Shown: positions 13,004 to 24,989 of the stretch, one piece after another | Layout: each line of letters opens with the position of its first letter | Position numbering within the stretch: position 1 is the stretch's first letter | NCBI GenBank assembly: GCA_028532985.1 | Contig: JANCIK010000011.1 | Location: 2,728,001-2,792,000, forward strand | Length of the DNA: 64,000 nucleotides | Direction: 5' to 3' | DNA from: Stropharia rugosoannulata | Lineage: Eukaryota; Basidiomycota; Agaricomycetes; Agaricales; Strophariaceae | Translations under genes and position numbers: made by a program | The notes under the pieces: model-generated | Told to the model about the DNA's origin: nothing | Database searches by the model: none | Seen by the model: the letters and a program-made list of their open reading frames with translations, nothing else

Positions 13004-13781
13004 TATGGGAAGGTAACTGCACATTTATTCCCACGGCGCGCGACTTATTGATGGCACCGCCGCGCGCGACTCAACGGGTTCAGCAGAATATTATTTTGAC
13101 TGCTACCTCCTAGAGGAGTCTATATTTACTGCATATCATGTACTCTGCATATTACATTGTGTCAAAAAGTAGAGTCGATTGTAGTTTAATGTTGGTTTAA
13201 TGACATTTTGTACATATGATGGAATTTGCCGAAATATTCCCACGACATGCCCGCCGCGCGCGACTCAAACCAAGTGGTCATTTTCAAATGCACCATTATA
13301 TGTCTCTTTATGAATAGTAACGATATATGTGTGGCACATACAGTATAAATACACATATTCTACTGTAATATGAGGAACTACATTTATGTTTTAGAAGGAA
13401 ACTACTACTGAAATTTGACAGGAATATGTGCCCAAGTCCCAATGGATTGAATTAAAAGTATTTGGACTAAAAAAAAGAAGATATATAACTTCTTTGTGTA
13501 TTCAAATGCTGTCATTAATGAGTGATATTGGATGGCTTAGTGCAGTTGTAAGTACAAAAAAGCAAGAAAAACTCGCCTTGTATGCCTCTCAAGGGGATTG
13601 ATAACCATAAACTCCAGTAATTTACTATTAATACAATACAAATACCTACATATACTTTATTTCTACTCTAAACACCCAGGATATAGCGAAACAAGAACTG
13701 TCCCGTCACTTTGAGTCGCGCGCGGCGGTGCCATCAATGAGTCGCGCGCCGTGGGAATAAATGTGCAGTTACCTTCCCATA
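13004..13781. mobile_element. Non-autonomous inverted-repeat element, copy 1
   Basis: The element starts TATGGGAAGG and ends CCTTCCCATA. Terminal inverted repeats run for more than 70 bp, through a CACGGCGCGCGACT block and a second CCGCGCGCGACTCAA block. It is flanked by a perfect 7-bp direct repeat GATAGAC (12997-13003 and 13782-13788). An internal CCGCGCGCGACTC lies near 13252. The 778-bp element has no coding capacity, so it is a MITE-like derivative that needs a transposase from elsewhere. It sits about 190 bp past the stop codon of the membrane protein gene at 13972. A closely related copy is at 17428-18229. Confidence 0.85.
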
Positions 13782-13971
13782 GATAGACTGATGCCCTAAT
13801 CATTATATTCCGGAGCCCCACGCGATGTCAAGTCTTTGGGATAGTACCCGTCTCATAAGGAGTATTGACGGAGCAGTAATCCAACTCAACCACAGGAGAA
13901 TAAATACAGATTACTTGTACTTGGGGTACGGCACTGGTTCATTCTATGTCTGAGGCCCCGATTGTCATGTT

Positions 13972-15211
13972 TTATAAGACATTTTCAGACATAATACTGT
14001 TTTGTGTAGCATCATTTGATGAGTTGTTTCCAGTTTCTCGGTGAAGTTGAGGGGTTGAGATGGGTAGTGTATTCTCCATAATAGCACATGGTGAATTGGT
14101 AGACAGACAGATCTGAGCTATCATAATTGTTGGTGCCAGTAACTGTTACATTGTGAGTAATTACTGAGATTTTGTAGTATTGATTAAAGCATCTTACGGT
14201 CAGATGGCAAGTAATGGTGACAAAGAAATCTTCAACTCCGACACTCAGAAAATTGTTGGTAGGTGTCATGGAAGTTATGGAGGTTGTAATATTCAAGATA
14301 GAAGCCACAGAGTACATCACCGAGGATTCAATAGCAAACATCATAATTTTTCGATATCGCTGGTTATGCATTGTCTTGTTTATTGACCTTGATATGCATT
14401 GACATATGAAAACGGTTGATGATATAGTCGTTAATGCTGTCATTGCATAAAAGCAAACAAAGATTATGTCTGTGATTTCCACAAATTTGACCGGAAAGTT
14501 TCCCAACAGTATAACTCCCTCGGAAGTCACAGAAACAATCCCAGTAACTATGTATATTTGTTAGAATATGCTAATATAGCAAATAATGCATACCAATTTC
14601 AATGGCAAGAGAAAGTACAGGAATTTTAACAGAAAGAATAGATTTACTGGACAAATGGTAACATCTCCAAACCTATGCAGAAACAAAGCACGATTAGCAA
14701 CCAGATAACATTAATAGGAATTGATATCACCAGTAGACCATCTGAGATAATAGTTTGCAAGGTGCTTATCATAGCATTTGTTATTGAGATTGCCCTGGCC
14801 TGGCCATTGCTGCATATAAAGGCAGAGAGCATTGATTGTCCATTGTTGATGAAACAGATGTTTAGCATTTTCCACCGAAGTGCAAGGCTTACAATACTTG
14901 TGGAAATTAGGATTAAAAGCACAGAAATGACAATGATTTGTTTGCCTTGTTTCTTGTAGGCTTTTTTGCAGTCAAAACACGCAGCATGTATAATAATTCT
15001 ACGCACTATATAGGTATAATGTGCAGATGGATATTGCTGTGTAAACCCCTATGTATAGCAGTTAATGTAATAATTCGAGGTAAATAAGTAGTACTTCCAA
15101 GCCCATACCCCGTAGAAAAAAAGACAAAAGTGTTGAATTCAAATCAGCAGTCATCATGAACTTCTCCTGGGCTATGGGAAATGCAATAGAAGTGCTGTTT
15201 GAAGACGACAT
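13972..15211 (-). CDS. Multi-pass membrane protein, paralogue 1
   Basis: Spliced on the minus strand from exons 15109-15211, 15007-15048, 14731-14960, 14594-14672, 14198-14547 and 13972-14142, giving 324 aa. All five introns (46-60 nt) are GT-AG and phases close correctly. About seven hydrophobic segments are visible, for example IIVISVLLILISTSIVSLAL, FVCFYAMTALTTISSTVF and a last one before APTIMIAQI. The loop motif VWRCYHL follows the third segment. It resembles the expanded basidiomycete families of seven-helix-like membrane proteins of unknown function; I cannot name the family. The paralogue at 45572-46853 has the same six-exon layout; 23895-24981 is more distant. Plasma- or endomembrane location is inferred from hydrophobicity. 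Confidence 0.72.
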
Positions 15212-15267
15212 TATTCTTTCAAATAAGGGGAAATTGCTGTTGGTGTGTTAGTATAGACCAATACGCG

Positions 15268-15276
15268 CTTTATATA
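15268..15276 (-). promoter_or_regulatory. TATA box and conserved promoter block
   Basis: On the minus strand TATATAAAG lies about 57 bp before the ATG at 15211. The stretch from here to the ATG is conserved in the paralogue promoter at 46854-46916, including ATTGG and CACCAAC. Confidence 0.6.
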
Positions 15277-15299
15277 AATCAAAATAAAACTGGTAGCTT

Positions 15300-15927
15300 A
15301 GATGTATTGTATTGCATTATTTCAAGTGGTAACCATCCGTGTCAAAGACAGTCAATATCACTGTATGATGAGTCTGAACAGATATGATCCGGAACACAAT
15401 TGCTGTTTCCCTGACTAAATGTTTCCCGTCTTATTCATAGTGAAACAATGTTAGATCTCATACACCTATGCAAATGGTCCTGTGGCCTATCCTCGCCCAT
15501 GAGCGGACCTCACCTCACTTGCTTCCTGTAGTAGGCATGCACTAACTGCAGACTGAGTCATGACCTCTTCTCGTTGTTAGGCACTTACTTTTTTAATAGG
15601 AGCACACATCGAGATTAAGTCGCAATTGGTCTCCAAGGCCTTTGACACCTCGCTTACACTTTCTCTTGCGTGATTGGCCCGTAGCACCGCATTTCGTCTT
15701 TTGTTTGAGTGTACATGTTTGCGTATTGTCCGTGTACATTACGAATTAATTTCAAGCACGATATCTCGATATGGTAGAAGACAGGGCAGAACAATGAAAG
15801 ATAAAAGCGGTGACTGCCGCATTTGGTTACTCGTTACTCAAATCCCAATCAAATTACGTTAACTGCGGCGTTGTACAACGCATACGCTTAACAAGTCAAA
15901 TACAACAAAACGACTCCATCATATGCA
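15300..15927. other. Intergenic region, no gene seen
   Basis: AT-rich sequence upstream of the membrane protein gene. No exon, repeat or motif that I can support. Confidence 0.5.
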
Positions 15928-15986
15928 TATAAAAACGACCAACAGTCCAGAAATCAGCTATCACAACAACGACCACAGTCCTCATC

Positions 15987-16486
15987 ATGACACATTGTCC
16001 GCACTCACATGCTAATACCTACCATTATGCAGCCCCTGAGCGAGTACCTAAATTTATTTACTTATCTGTGTGTGCTCGACACACATGGTCAAATTGATTT
16101 TGTACGAGCATGCAAAACAGGTGGTCTGGTTTCAAGCAAGGCCCATATTTCTCCCTTCATCGAGACGCCTGTTGAAGGAGAGAAACGGGATCCACGAGTC
16201 TCGTTCCCCGTATCTCTCTACCCAGGGGAGACACATCCAGAGTACGCAAGTCGGGCTTGGCAAAGGAGCAGTTCCAGTATGCATTACAACCAACTGCTAT
16301 CATACGCGCCAATCGGCGGTGAGCATTCATGGCGCAGGCATAGATTGGTGGGATACAAATGGGGGACTGTGTTCAGTTTATGGAGCCACAATAATAATGC
16401 AGCCTTCACCCTGTTTTTCCTGGTTCGGAATACGCACTGCAAGGGCATCGACGAGCGCAAGGTCTGGACGCACAAGGAAGATCTAA
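15987..16486 (+). CDS. Possible small hypothetical gene
   Basis: TATAAAAA at 15928-15935 precedes an ATG at 15987. A first exon to 16043 could splice with a GTACCT donor to an AACAG acceptor at 16120. That joins a frame ending TAA at 16484-16486 (about 140 aa). An alternative overlapping frame runs 16009-16497 without splicing. I recognise no domain in either, and the two frames are about equally protein-like, so the model is weak and could be chance. Confidence 0.22.
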
Positions 16487-16499
16487 AAAAAAACTAAAA

Positions 16500-17427
16500 A
16501 GAGGAGAATACTTATGCTTTACAAGTGCTACTCCTTGCGGTATTTATACAAACCACGCTGGCTGCGCTCATGGCCACTGTCGGCTTCGGTACCACCCCTG
16601 ATATAGACGATGGTCAAAGCGAAGATTTGACCACCCCATCGTCATTATTTTAAATGAAGGGCGGGATGGGGCTGGCCAATTGGGTAGTAGGGCGGACAAG
16701 GGAAAGATATCTTTTGGTGGGACGAGAGTTTTCTTGGTGAGGCTCAATTTATATGGGTGGGATTGTGATCCCAATATGGCTCGTCGAGTTCATCTTACAT
16801 ACGCGAACACACAGTACTATACAGCATAGTTTTTAATACTTACGTCAAGCCATGGGTCAATTTACTACGAAATAATGTAATGTATTCCTACTTCGAGAAG
16901 TCCATTCTCCTCTTGAAATTTCCAGATTGCATACTCGTCTGTGCATCAATCCGAGTTCCCAAAGATGTATACAATGCTACCAAATATAGTACCTCTTGGT
17001 AAGCAAGAAAAAGAGCCGTTTAAATATAGGTTTCTCTGCCGAATTAAATAAAGAGCGCACTACGGTAAATGAATGTCTAGTATGACAGCAATATTTTGGT
17101 ATGCAAAGGAGCACAGCTATAGTTGTCAGAACAGCCATGAACTGACGTCTACCATTCCATCGAGAGTGATAAAGGGACCTTCATTATATCCAACGTACGA
17201 GGATCGGAACAAGTGAGTATCACGGAGTACTTTGTTGTAACTTGCGAAGCGACAGACAGGCCCAGTTAGTCAAGAGAATACAAGTTATTCTGGAAACAAC
17301 TCAGACACACGGTGTATTGCGTAATGACATGCTTATGAAAATAAGACGCAAGAAGTCATATGGCACTGAATTGAGCACTAAGAACTTCTTATATTTGAGC
17401 AAATTTTAGAACACTAGTCAGGCGGGG
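16500..17427. other. Intergenic region, no gene seen
   Basis: Contains GGTGGGATTGTGATCCCA near 16756, a small near-palindrome with a partial echo (GGGATTGTAATCCCA) near 42130. Nothing else is supportable. Confidence 0.4.
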
Positions 17428-18229
17428 TATGGTGAGTTATTTGCACCATAATTCCCACGGCGCGCGACTCATTGATGGCACCGCCGCGCGCGACTCAACC
17501 GGTTCGGCAGGTTATTATTTTGACTGCTACATCCCAGAGCAGCCCATACTTACCTCATATTATGTCCTCTGCATATTATATTGTATCAAGAAGTAGAGTT
17601 GATTGTAGTTTAATGTTGGTTTAATGACATTTTGTACCTATGATGGGATTTGCCGAAATATTCCCACGACTTGCCCGCCGCGCGCGACTCTCTGAAGGAC
17701 TGCCGCGCGCGACTCAAACCAAGTGGTCATTTTCAAATGCACCATTATATGTTTTTTTATGAATAGTAACAGTATATGTGTGGTACATACAGTATGAGTA
17801 CACAGATTCTACAGTAATGTGAGGAAATACATCCATGTTTGAGAAGGAACTACTACTGAAATTTGATTAAAATATGTGCCTAAGTCCCCATGAATTGAAT
17901 TAAAAGTATTTGAGCTGAAAAGGAGGAGATATATAGCTTCATTGTGTACTCAAATGCTATCATTTATGGGTGATATTGGATGGCTTAGTGCAGTTGTAAG
18001 TACAAAAAAGCAGGAAAAACTCGCCCTGTATGCCTCTCAAAGGGATTGATAACCACAAACTCCAGCAATTTACTATTTATACAATACATATACCTACATA
18101 TACTTTATTTCTACTCTAAACACCCAGGGTATAGTGAAACAAGCACTGTCCCCTCACTTTGAGTCGCGCGCGGCAGTGCCATCAATGAGTCGCGCGCCGT
18201 GGGAATTGTGGTGCAAATAACTCACCATA
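17428..18229. mobile_element. Non-autonomous inverted-repeat element, copy 2
   Basis: Starts TATGGTGAGT and ends ACTCACCATA, with the same CACGGCGCGCGACT and CCGCGCGCGACTCAA inner blocks as copy 1. The internal body is about 90% alike by eye and has an extra ~24-bp duplication of the CCGCGCGCGACTC module near 17690. The outer ~29 bp of the termini differ from copy 1 but match each other within this copy. I find no target duplication (left flank GGCGGGG, right flank GACACCC). The right end directly abuts glutathione S-transferase coding sequence. Confidence 0.82.
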
Positions 18230-18409
18230 GACACCCTGTTCCAGGAGATCGCGCTCGCGTCTGTGTGGAAATTCATCCTCGTCTCAATCGGCCCGAACCT
18301 CAACCCGAGGAGCAGCGCGTATTTCCGTCAGACGCGCGAGGCCGCGTTTGGCAAATCTCTCGAAGAGCTATTGCCACCACCTAGGGCAACACCCGCACCT
18401 GGGCTTTAG
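18230..18409 (+). pseudogene. Glutathione S-transferase fragment (central part)
   Basis: An open frame of 59 codons starts exactly at the end of the inverted-repeat element and ends TAG at 18407-18409. It contains NPRSSAYFRQTREAAFGKSL, which matches from memory the linker/helix region (NPRS..YFRRTRE..FG..LEE) of basidiomycete GSTs of the UstS-like/GstA-like group. There is no N-terminal thioredoxin fold upstream, because the element occupies that position, and the C-terminal domain resumes only at 21466. It is therefore a broken gene piece. Confidence 0.65.
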
Positions 18410-21400
18410 GTACGGTTAAATGACCGGATCATGTCCACCTCCATGGCATCTCATCGCGCGCCCTCCCTACTGAACCATCGTATACAGATGCTCCCTCCGA
18501 AAATATTCACGCTGGATTTCCGCTCTCTGTATTTCCCTTCGCATTTCTCTAAGTTATATACACATGGAGCACCTCGTCTGTGTTATATTAGACATTAAAA
18601 TATTATATTCCAAAACTGGTGCTTAGTCATGTTCTTCTAGAATAATGACTTACTAATTAGCTAGTCCGAACCGGGCACCCCGCCTTTCTATTTTTGCTTG
18701 CCGATGGTTGTCTGTACATAGTTTTTAACTTATGTTACGTCTGCGCCTGCTTCCAAGCCAAGTTCGTTACCCCACAGTCAGTCACACACAAAGTACAACA
18801 CAAGTAAGCGAGTTTCATTACCTACGAATTATTGTGATTATAGAGCCGTCTCTCTTGCAGGCATAAGCACGATTCATCATGGTCTATATATACAACCGCC
18901 CATGTTGCCTCCATTGTGACGCGTGTGGTTTAATCCATACCCACATGTCAGGCGAGTCCACTGCTACCACATGCAGGCATACTGCTGCACACGTACGTGC
19001 ACATGCTTATTAATTGGCCCACCGTCGTCTCCGGGCCCAAAGCCTGCAGGTTGCTCAACGAGCACCGCAAGCCAATCCTCTTCTTTCTTTTCAAGGACCT
19101 GTCCGTGTGCATTGAAGGTAAGCAAAAGCACCCCGCCCATTGTTGCTTGCATCGCTATTGCGACTATCCTTGGAATGTTCCCCATGAACGGTGAGGTACA
19201 TTGTTTCTTCGCTGTGCAGAAATCCTCATAACTGTAACATTTGCAGCACAATAGCAACAGCGCACTCGGCACTGGTCTCCTTTTTCTATTGACCCCAACA
19301 GCAGCCCTCATTGCCTCCATTTCACCCAGTATGTTGGGCTCCGTCACCACCACTGTACACTTATATGCACACCCCGTATTAGCGGTTGTCTTTCACGCAG
19401 TACCCGGGGCAGGTTATACCCGTTGGGCGCATCCTAGCAGCACACATTCAGCCTCTCTCCCCCAACATTTGCGCATGCTGCTCAATGAGCAACATAGTTT
19501 GTACACCTTTTTCCTCTTCCATGTCCTGTCTGCCGCTTGCAGTGAAGGTAAGCGAAGGCACATCGCCTGTTGCCCCAAGCCACAGGTTGCGGAGTGGGCT
19601 TCAGCTCAGGGCTTGTCGCTTACCATTTTCCGCGTTTAGAGTTTAACATTGGCGAGCACTGGACAAATATACCGAGTCCGCCGTTGACAAGTGATGAAGG
19701 CGCAGTGCGGCTGGACTCTGCTTACTCTGAGCAGATATATCTTATAATGCTAAATACAAACATAATGGAGTTGTGAGTAATACATGCACACTCCATACTG
19801 TGCATGATTGTAATTGCTGCACGAGCTATTTGTTTTTAATATTTTACCAGGAAGTGTATGCTTTTTGTGCAGAACATTGTGGAACATGCATTACTCCATC
19901 ATTGCGGTACTTTGCAAAATTGCAGCCAACATCTAGTCTGGTCAAACCGCCGTGTGTAGACAATAATTAGGGGAAATCGACATAATTGCTTATTTTGTAG
20001 TCTAAAATTTGTAATGGTTATACTAAAACCAGTTTCAAAGATATGTTTATCAGTCTCTTGTTCTGAATTGTAGTTCAACGTCTGTAGTATTGCGGTCTTT
20101 GTCTGACTTTTACTAATTTGCCTGGTAGTTAGTATATTAATGTACATCAAACAAAGGATTACTTTTTCCTCTTCTCAAATATGTATGTTTCGTTTCAAGA
20201 AGGTGTCTGTGTGAGTTTCAATTCTTTTTTTTGTCTTTCTGCATAATCTATTATTTGCTGACGAACTCCACCTATAAATCCCAATAAGGCAACCCTTGAT
20301 TTCTCACGGTTGGCAAAGGCCGTCGCCATGCAACGTGCTCGTCGTTGCCGCCGTCCCCTTGCTCTCGTGTTCCCACTTTCCGTCCCTTTCAAATCAGCTC
20401 TAGCATGCCAATTTACCATGGAGAATGGATAGAGGCTCGGGACTAGCGTCTCCTTAGGACATGCAGGCAGTGCAGCGTGCTCTGCTTGTTGGCTTCCATA
20501 TTGCATGCACCATGCGCATTGGGCATACATTTAAACACGACTTTCTCCTAGGTAAGCACCATAACATCTTTATTGACCTTATCGCCCAGGGAACATATAC
20601 CTACCTACAGATGGTCGAAGTCCTCAACCTCATCGTCTTCTCCGTCACCAGCAGGCACGCAACTCACGGTGTTCACAGAGTGCATCTCCAAGGCCGTCTG
20701 AGCAACATTAGACTTCCACTGCCTCCTCACGCTCGACACGAACATGAATAGGACAGATGGGTCATTTAGGCCTGCAATGTACCGTGGCGCGATCCGACTT
20801 GAAAACACGTCAACTTCGCCTATCATGCCGCGCCAAATGTGCGCGTCCTCAAGAGCGCCTTGCTCGGCATAGCCCTGGTGAAAGTATAGTGATTTGGTGT
20901 GTCGGGATCATGTAAGAGCATCCTTGCTGCGCTTCTCCAATGGCTTTACGACCCCGCTCAATGCATCATCAGCGCCGGCACCCTCTTTGCAGACAGACCT
21001 AGGGCACCCGACATTCGAATTGCGGACAAGGGCAATCTTGAGGTAGCAAACTGCAGCCGCATCGTTAAGAGCATGTAACCTAACGAGTCCGCCCGCTCGC
21101 TGTAGTCGCGGCACTAACAGTTCACGGCATATGCGCCGTCTCATTCGCTCTCCTGTTTCATGGGACTGCTTGTCCCAGCCTCCTTTTTATGCTTTCCGCG
21201 GCGCTACTCGTTGCCCTTGTCATTGTCCCTGTATTATGCGTTTTTTCTGGAATTTAAATAATACCTCTACTGCCTAGTTGTAATCTCTACGGAATCATCC
21301 CTTCAAATCGGAATCCGCCACTCACGATCCATCCAGCATAGATTGTGAACGGTTGGATTTGATTAGGATTGAATCTATATTTATAGAGTTAAATGAACGT

Positions 21401-21439
21401 CTTAGGTGGTTCCTCAGTGACATAGAATCCCACCTAAAG
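18404..21439. other. About 3 kb block separating two GST pieces
   Basis: The two GST pieces are on the same strand and in the right order, so this block looks like inserted or rearranged DNA. CTTTAGGT at its left edge (18404-18411) is mirrored by ACCTAAAG at the right (21432-21439); eight bases is weak evidence for terminal repeats. Inside, two related segments lie ~430 bp apart (19050-19145 and 19478-19577). Both contain a GCTCAAyGAGCA start, a T-rich centre and a GAAGGTAAGC end. Hydrophobic frames near 19100-19330 might be decayed membrane-protein exons. No transposase is visible. Confidence 0.35.
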
Positions 21440-21465
21440 GTCATCAGAACTGCTGCCAGTGGTGA

Positions 21466-21732
21466 TTGCCACGGGGAGCCGAAGGAGTTGCTGAGTGGCG
21501 GAAGTTCCGCGATGGCTTAACGCGGGTGGACCAGTGGTATTCGAAGAGCGACGGACCGTTCATGTTGGGTGAGACCGTATCCTGGGCCGACTTTTCTGTG
21601 GCGTCTTGGCTCCTCTGGATGAAGATTGTGTGGGGGGAGGAGAGTGCACAGTGGAAGGATATATCATCTTGGGATAATGGGAGATGGGGGACTCTTTTGA
21701 CGGATTTGAAAGCGTATCAAACTGTGGTGTAG
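21466..21732 (+). pseudogene. Glutathione S-transferase fragment (C-terminal domain)
   Basis: An 88-codon frame ending TAG has the all-helical GST C-terminal signature. It contains GPFMLGETVSWADFSVASWL, in which the WADF aspartate is the usual N-capping/hydrophobic-staple residue. This is followed by WKDISSWDNGRWG, typical of basidiomycete GSTs. An in-frame TGA just upstream (21463-21465) and the missing N-terminal half show it is not a complete gene. It probably belongs with the piece at 18230-18409. Confidence 0.75.
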
Positions 21733-23894
21733 GCTGTTCGTTTCCAATGTACAGCTATGCTATTGGTGTTGAAACAGGAAATAATGATCCGTCAGAGGTA
21801 AACCTGCCACGCGCGATCCAAATTGTTTCGTAATCAAAACATTCATTTATCTTCATTTGTGAAATGGCGCGATGCGATTGAATGTCAGATCTAATCGGGG
21901 CATGATGGAGGTTCCGCAGGTTCGACAAACAGGACACCAGACAGGGCGCGGGTGCAAGAGTAGGAGCATTTGAACAAACATGGACTGGAAAACGGCTGGA
22001 TGTCGACGTTGCCGTGAGTGTACGAAAGTCGGCGACGTACCATGTTACAGCAGAGTAGCAAATACTTGAATGGTTGGGATGAAACTAGTGAACAACATGA
22101 ATGTGACAATGGAGGGCCAAGGTGCGGAATCGGCAGCTTAATTCAGGACCAAAGATGTGAGAGATACAGCGTGAGGGATGCAAATGTACACGCTAGGATA
22201 AAGTACGCGCTTTGAGGCTACATATTAGTAAGAAAGATTACCGTGCAAGAAAAGAACATCATGCCTACAGATAAAGAAGAAAGAGACGGCGGTGAGACGA
22301 CCAGCTGGGGTACCAAAATGTGTAGGCTGTTGGGGGGATGTCTATGACATTCCACGTCCACGTAACCGCATGTGCATTCTGAAGAGAGAGGAATTGAAAT
22401 CAGCAAATGTGACAAGGGGTTTCGCGAAAATTCGAGAGGAAACTTGGTCGATGGGAATGCGTGAAGGTAATCGCGCTCTTGTGTCAAAATACAACGACAG
22501 ACAAATCGACTTTGTGTATATATAGAGAAGGCCTATGTGAGACGGGGTAGCAACAATACATGCGCGGAACATGTAGTCGACGGACCTGAACCCTTTGGTG
22601 GATGCTTCCTACATCGACATGATACGGAGTTCCATAGGTCGCTCGGGCAAAAGGCGAAAGTCGTGAGTGGATGGATTTGTAAGAAGTGATGTACGGACAG
22701 AAACTGGGTTTGGTGAAAGGCGTACAGGGAGAGGATACTGGATGACGAGGACGACGAATAACGGCAAGTCAGCACAGTGTTATTTCTATATATCCAAGCA
22801 CCCACGTAGCGCATCTGAGCGGAACGTGAACACGCCAGGATAGTGAGTAACACCGCCGTCGTTGCTGGTATCATCAGCCTCGCATAGCCAGGAAACGGGT
22901 GAGGTGGTATGGTGTTCAGGGCTAGGTATGTAGAGAGCTGGAGAATACCAACGTCGGTTTAGATAAGTAGGCCTTGAGTAGGCCCCCCCGTAGGTAACTG
23001 ATGGTGTGACGCGGGATATGCCGTATCGGCCGCGTCGCTTCCGCGCGCACGGACCTGGCCAAGACCGTGAAAAAGGTACTGCATATTAGCCTGGGTATGT
23101 AACTGATCTGTAAGGATACACAAACTAACCTTCCATATCAGTGTAAGCATAATGCCTGGCATCTACTAGTTTATCACTGGTTATGTATCTATTGCCGCGT
23201 GTATTGTCTGTGCAGACAACCGGGCCGCGTTCAGATTCTTACTAACTTCCTATACATTTAACGTATGCGCTTTTATGTATTTCGCGCCATGAGCTGCATC
23301 CCGTCATCCCTCTGGATCACCTACCGCTTCGTCGCTCTGTCGCCCACGCATTGCCGCCGTCTTGACACAATAGCCATTGCCGCTATGCGAGAGAGCAAGA
23401 GCAAGAATCCCATTTCCCGTTGCCTGGATTCATGCATTGTGGCGTCCTCACGCTCTTACGTGCTTCCTTGCTCCCCCTTATTGATGTACTCACCGTTACG
23501 TTACTATCTTTATTTGGTGGACTCACCGGGCACCTCGGTGCCTGCTAATTTAGACTGCATGGACGGCGAATTCAATATATAGAGTGCTACTCCTGTTGAT
23601 GGTTATACTTGTAGGTCACTCATCGACATCATTGTATATGCAGATCGAGTAACTGACGGCGTGAATCTTGGCTCGAGAACCTGCCGGATGTCGCTACCCG
23701 AGATGTCAGGCTGGCTGACATGCTAAGTAACTTGCCAAGGTACTGTTTCAGAAATCTCGTGTGCGCACTTAAACATGAATGTACAAATCCCTTGGGCATT
23801 TTATATTTGATACAGGATAATTCCCCGACCGCAGTCAAAATTGTGTTTAATTTATACCAGTTCAGCGTTATACCCGAATCAAACACTCTTACTA
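21733..23894. other. Intergenic region, no gene seen
   Basis: Short frames on both strands without domain or splice support. A TATATATA stretch near 22518 could be a promoter, but no gene follows that I can defend. Confidence 0.45.
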
Positions 23895-24981
23895 TTATGG
23901 CTCCCGGGCATTCATTGTATCACCTGCACCTGCTACTCTTTCTGAGAAGTCCAATGGTCTGGAAAGCCCATCTGCAGAGGTCAGCTGCGACGCAACGTCC
24001 CTACCCCGCTCAACGCGCAGAATAATTAACAACGGGGAAATGGCCTAGATGAACAGAGCGGTCAGAATCACCCCTAAACGCGTATTGTGAACGAGACGTA
24101 CACAGAGCTGTGTTAAAAGCTGTATAGCAATTGGAGCATATTCACTGTTCGTGAAAATCAAACAGACGTAGATTCCGCTCCCGATAGAAACCAGTAAACA
24201 AGACTCGACCACGATGCTAATGACTTTTCTGTAAACATAAACATTCGTGGGACCCAAGGTATTTCGGATGTGCTTCATGCGGTGAATAATGCGTAGTGCG
24301 ATAGCTAGGGAGATAATAATGTTTGTGAGAAATGTAGCGGATGCGATTAATACCGGGGGAACCAGAACAGATTTTCCCAGAAAATACAAGTTCATTATCC
24401 CAAAGGCAAACTGAGCTGCTGAAGGTAAGTATGATGTCTATTCCGTGTGTATGAATGCAACTTGCCCACTGACGTAGCAATGACTAGTGCCAACAAGCAG
24501 TAGAAAAGACCCCTGAATCTCAATGCCGAGTCTGAATACAGCATGATACATCTCCAGACCTGCGAATAGCATGTTAATACATTTCGGTTCCCTCAGAGGT
24601 ATCAGGTCCTACCACGTATATATCAGTATTAGCAACCGAAAACGGTAGAGCGAGAGGGAGACTAAGAAATGGAATGGGAGAGGAAGAGCTGATTGGCTTG
24701 TCTTCCATGTGATGATGCGCTACTAGTTGGCGGAGAAGGTATATCGAGAGAATGGTGTTTTGGATGTAAGCTTCAGTGGCAAGAACGAATGTTCCCATGA
24801 TGTAAAAAGGTACCAGACGCCTGTATGTGGCCCCGCTGCCCAAGTGCCTCTTTTTCAAGTGAACAGCCATGCATTGCGCCGAGAGTTGGGCTACTATGCC
24901 GTATGCGACTGAAGCAATTATTGCTCCGAGAATGTGAGCTTCCAAAGCGGTGGCCCTGTAAACTGACAGACTACTGAGCAT
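23895..24981 (-). CDS. Multi-pass membrane protein, paralogue 3 (divergent)
   Basis: Minus-strand exons 24616-24981, 24466-24559, 24102-24418 and 23895-24044 give 308 aa. Intron 2 uses a GC-AG pair (GCAAGT donor at 24465); the others are GT-AG. Start ATG 24981 is chosen because TATAAAAT lies ~70 bp upstream on that strand. Hydrophobic segments include LGAIIASVAYGIVAQLSAQC, FLTNIIISLAIALRII and VVESCLLVSIGSGIYVCLIF. VWRCIML follows intron 1, at the same place as VWRCYHL in the other two paralogues, and the last segment ends ISPLLIILRVERG, a common ending in these basidiomycete membrane families. Function unknown. A further open frame upstream (25171-25470) could be an extra exon, but I did not include it. 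Confidence 0.65.
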
Positions 24982-24989
24982 ACTGTGTT

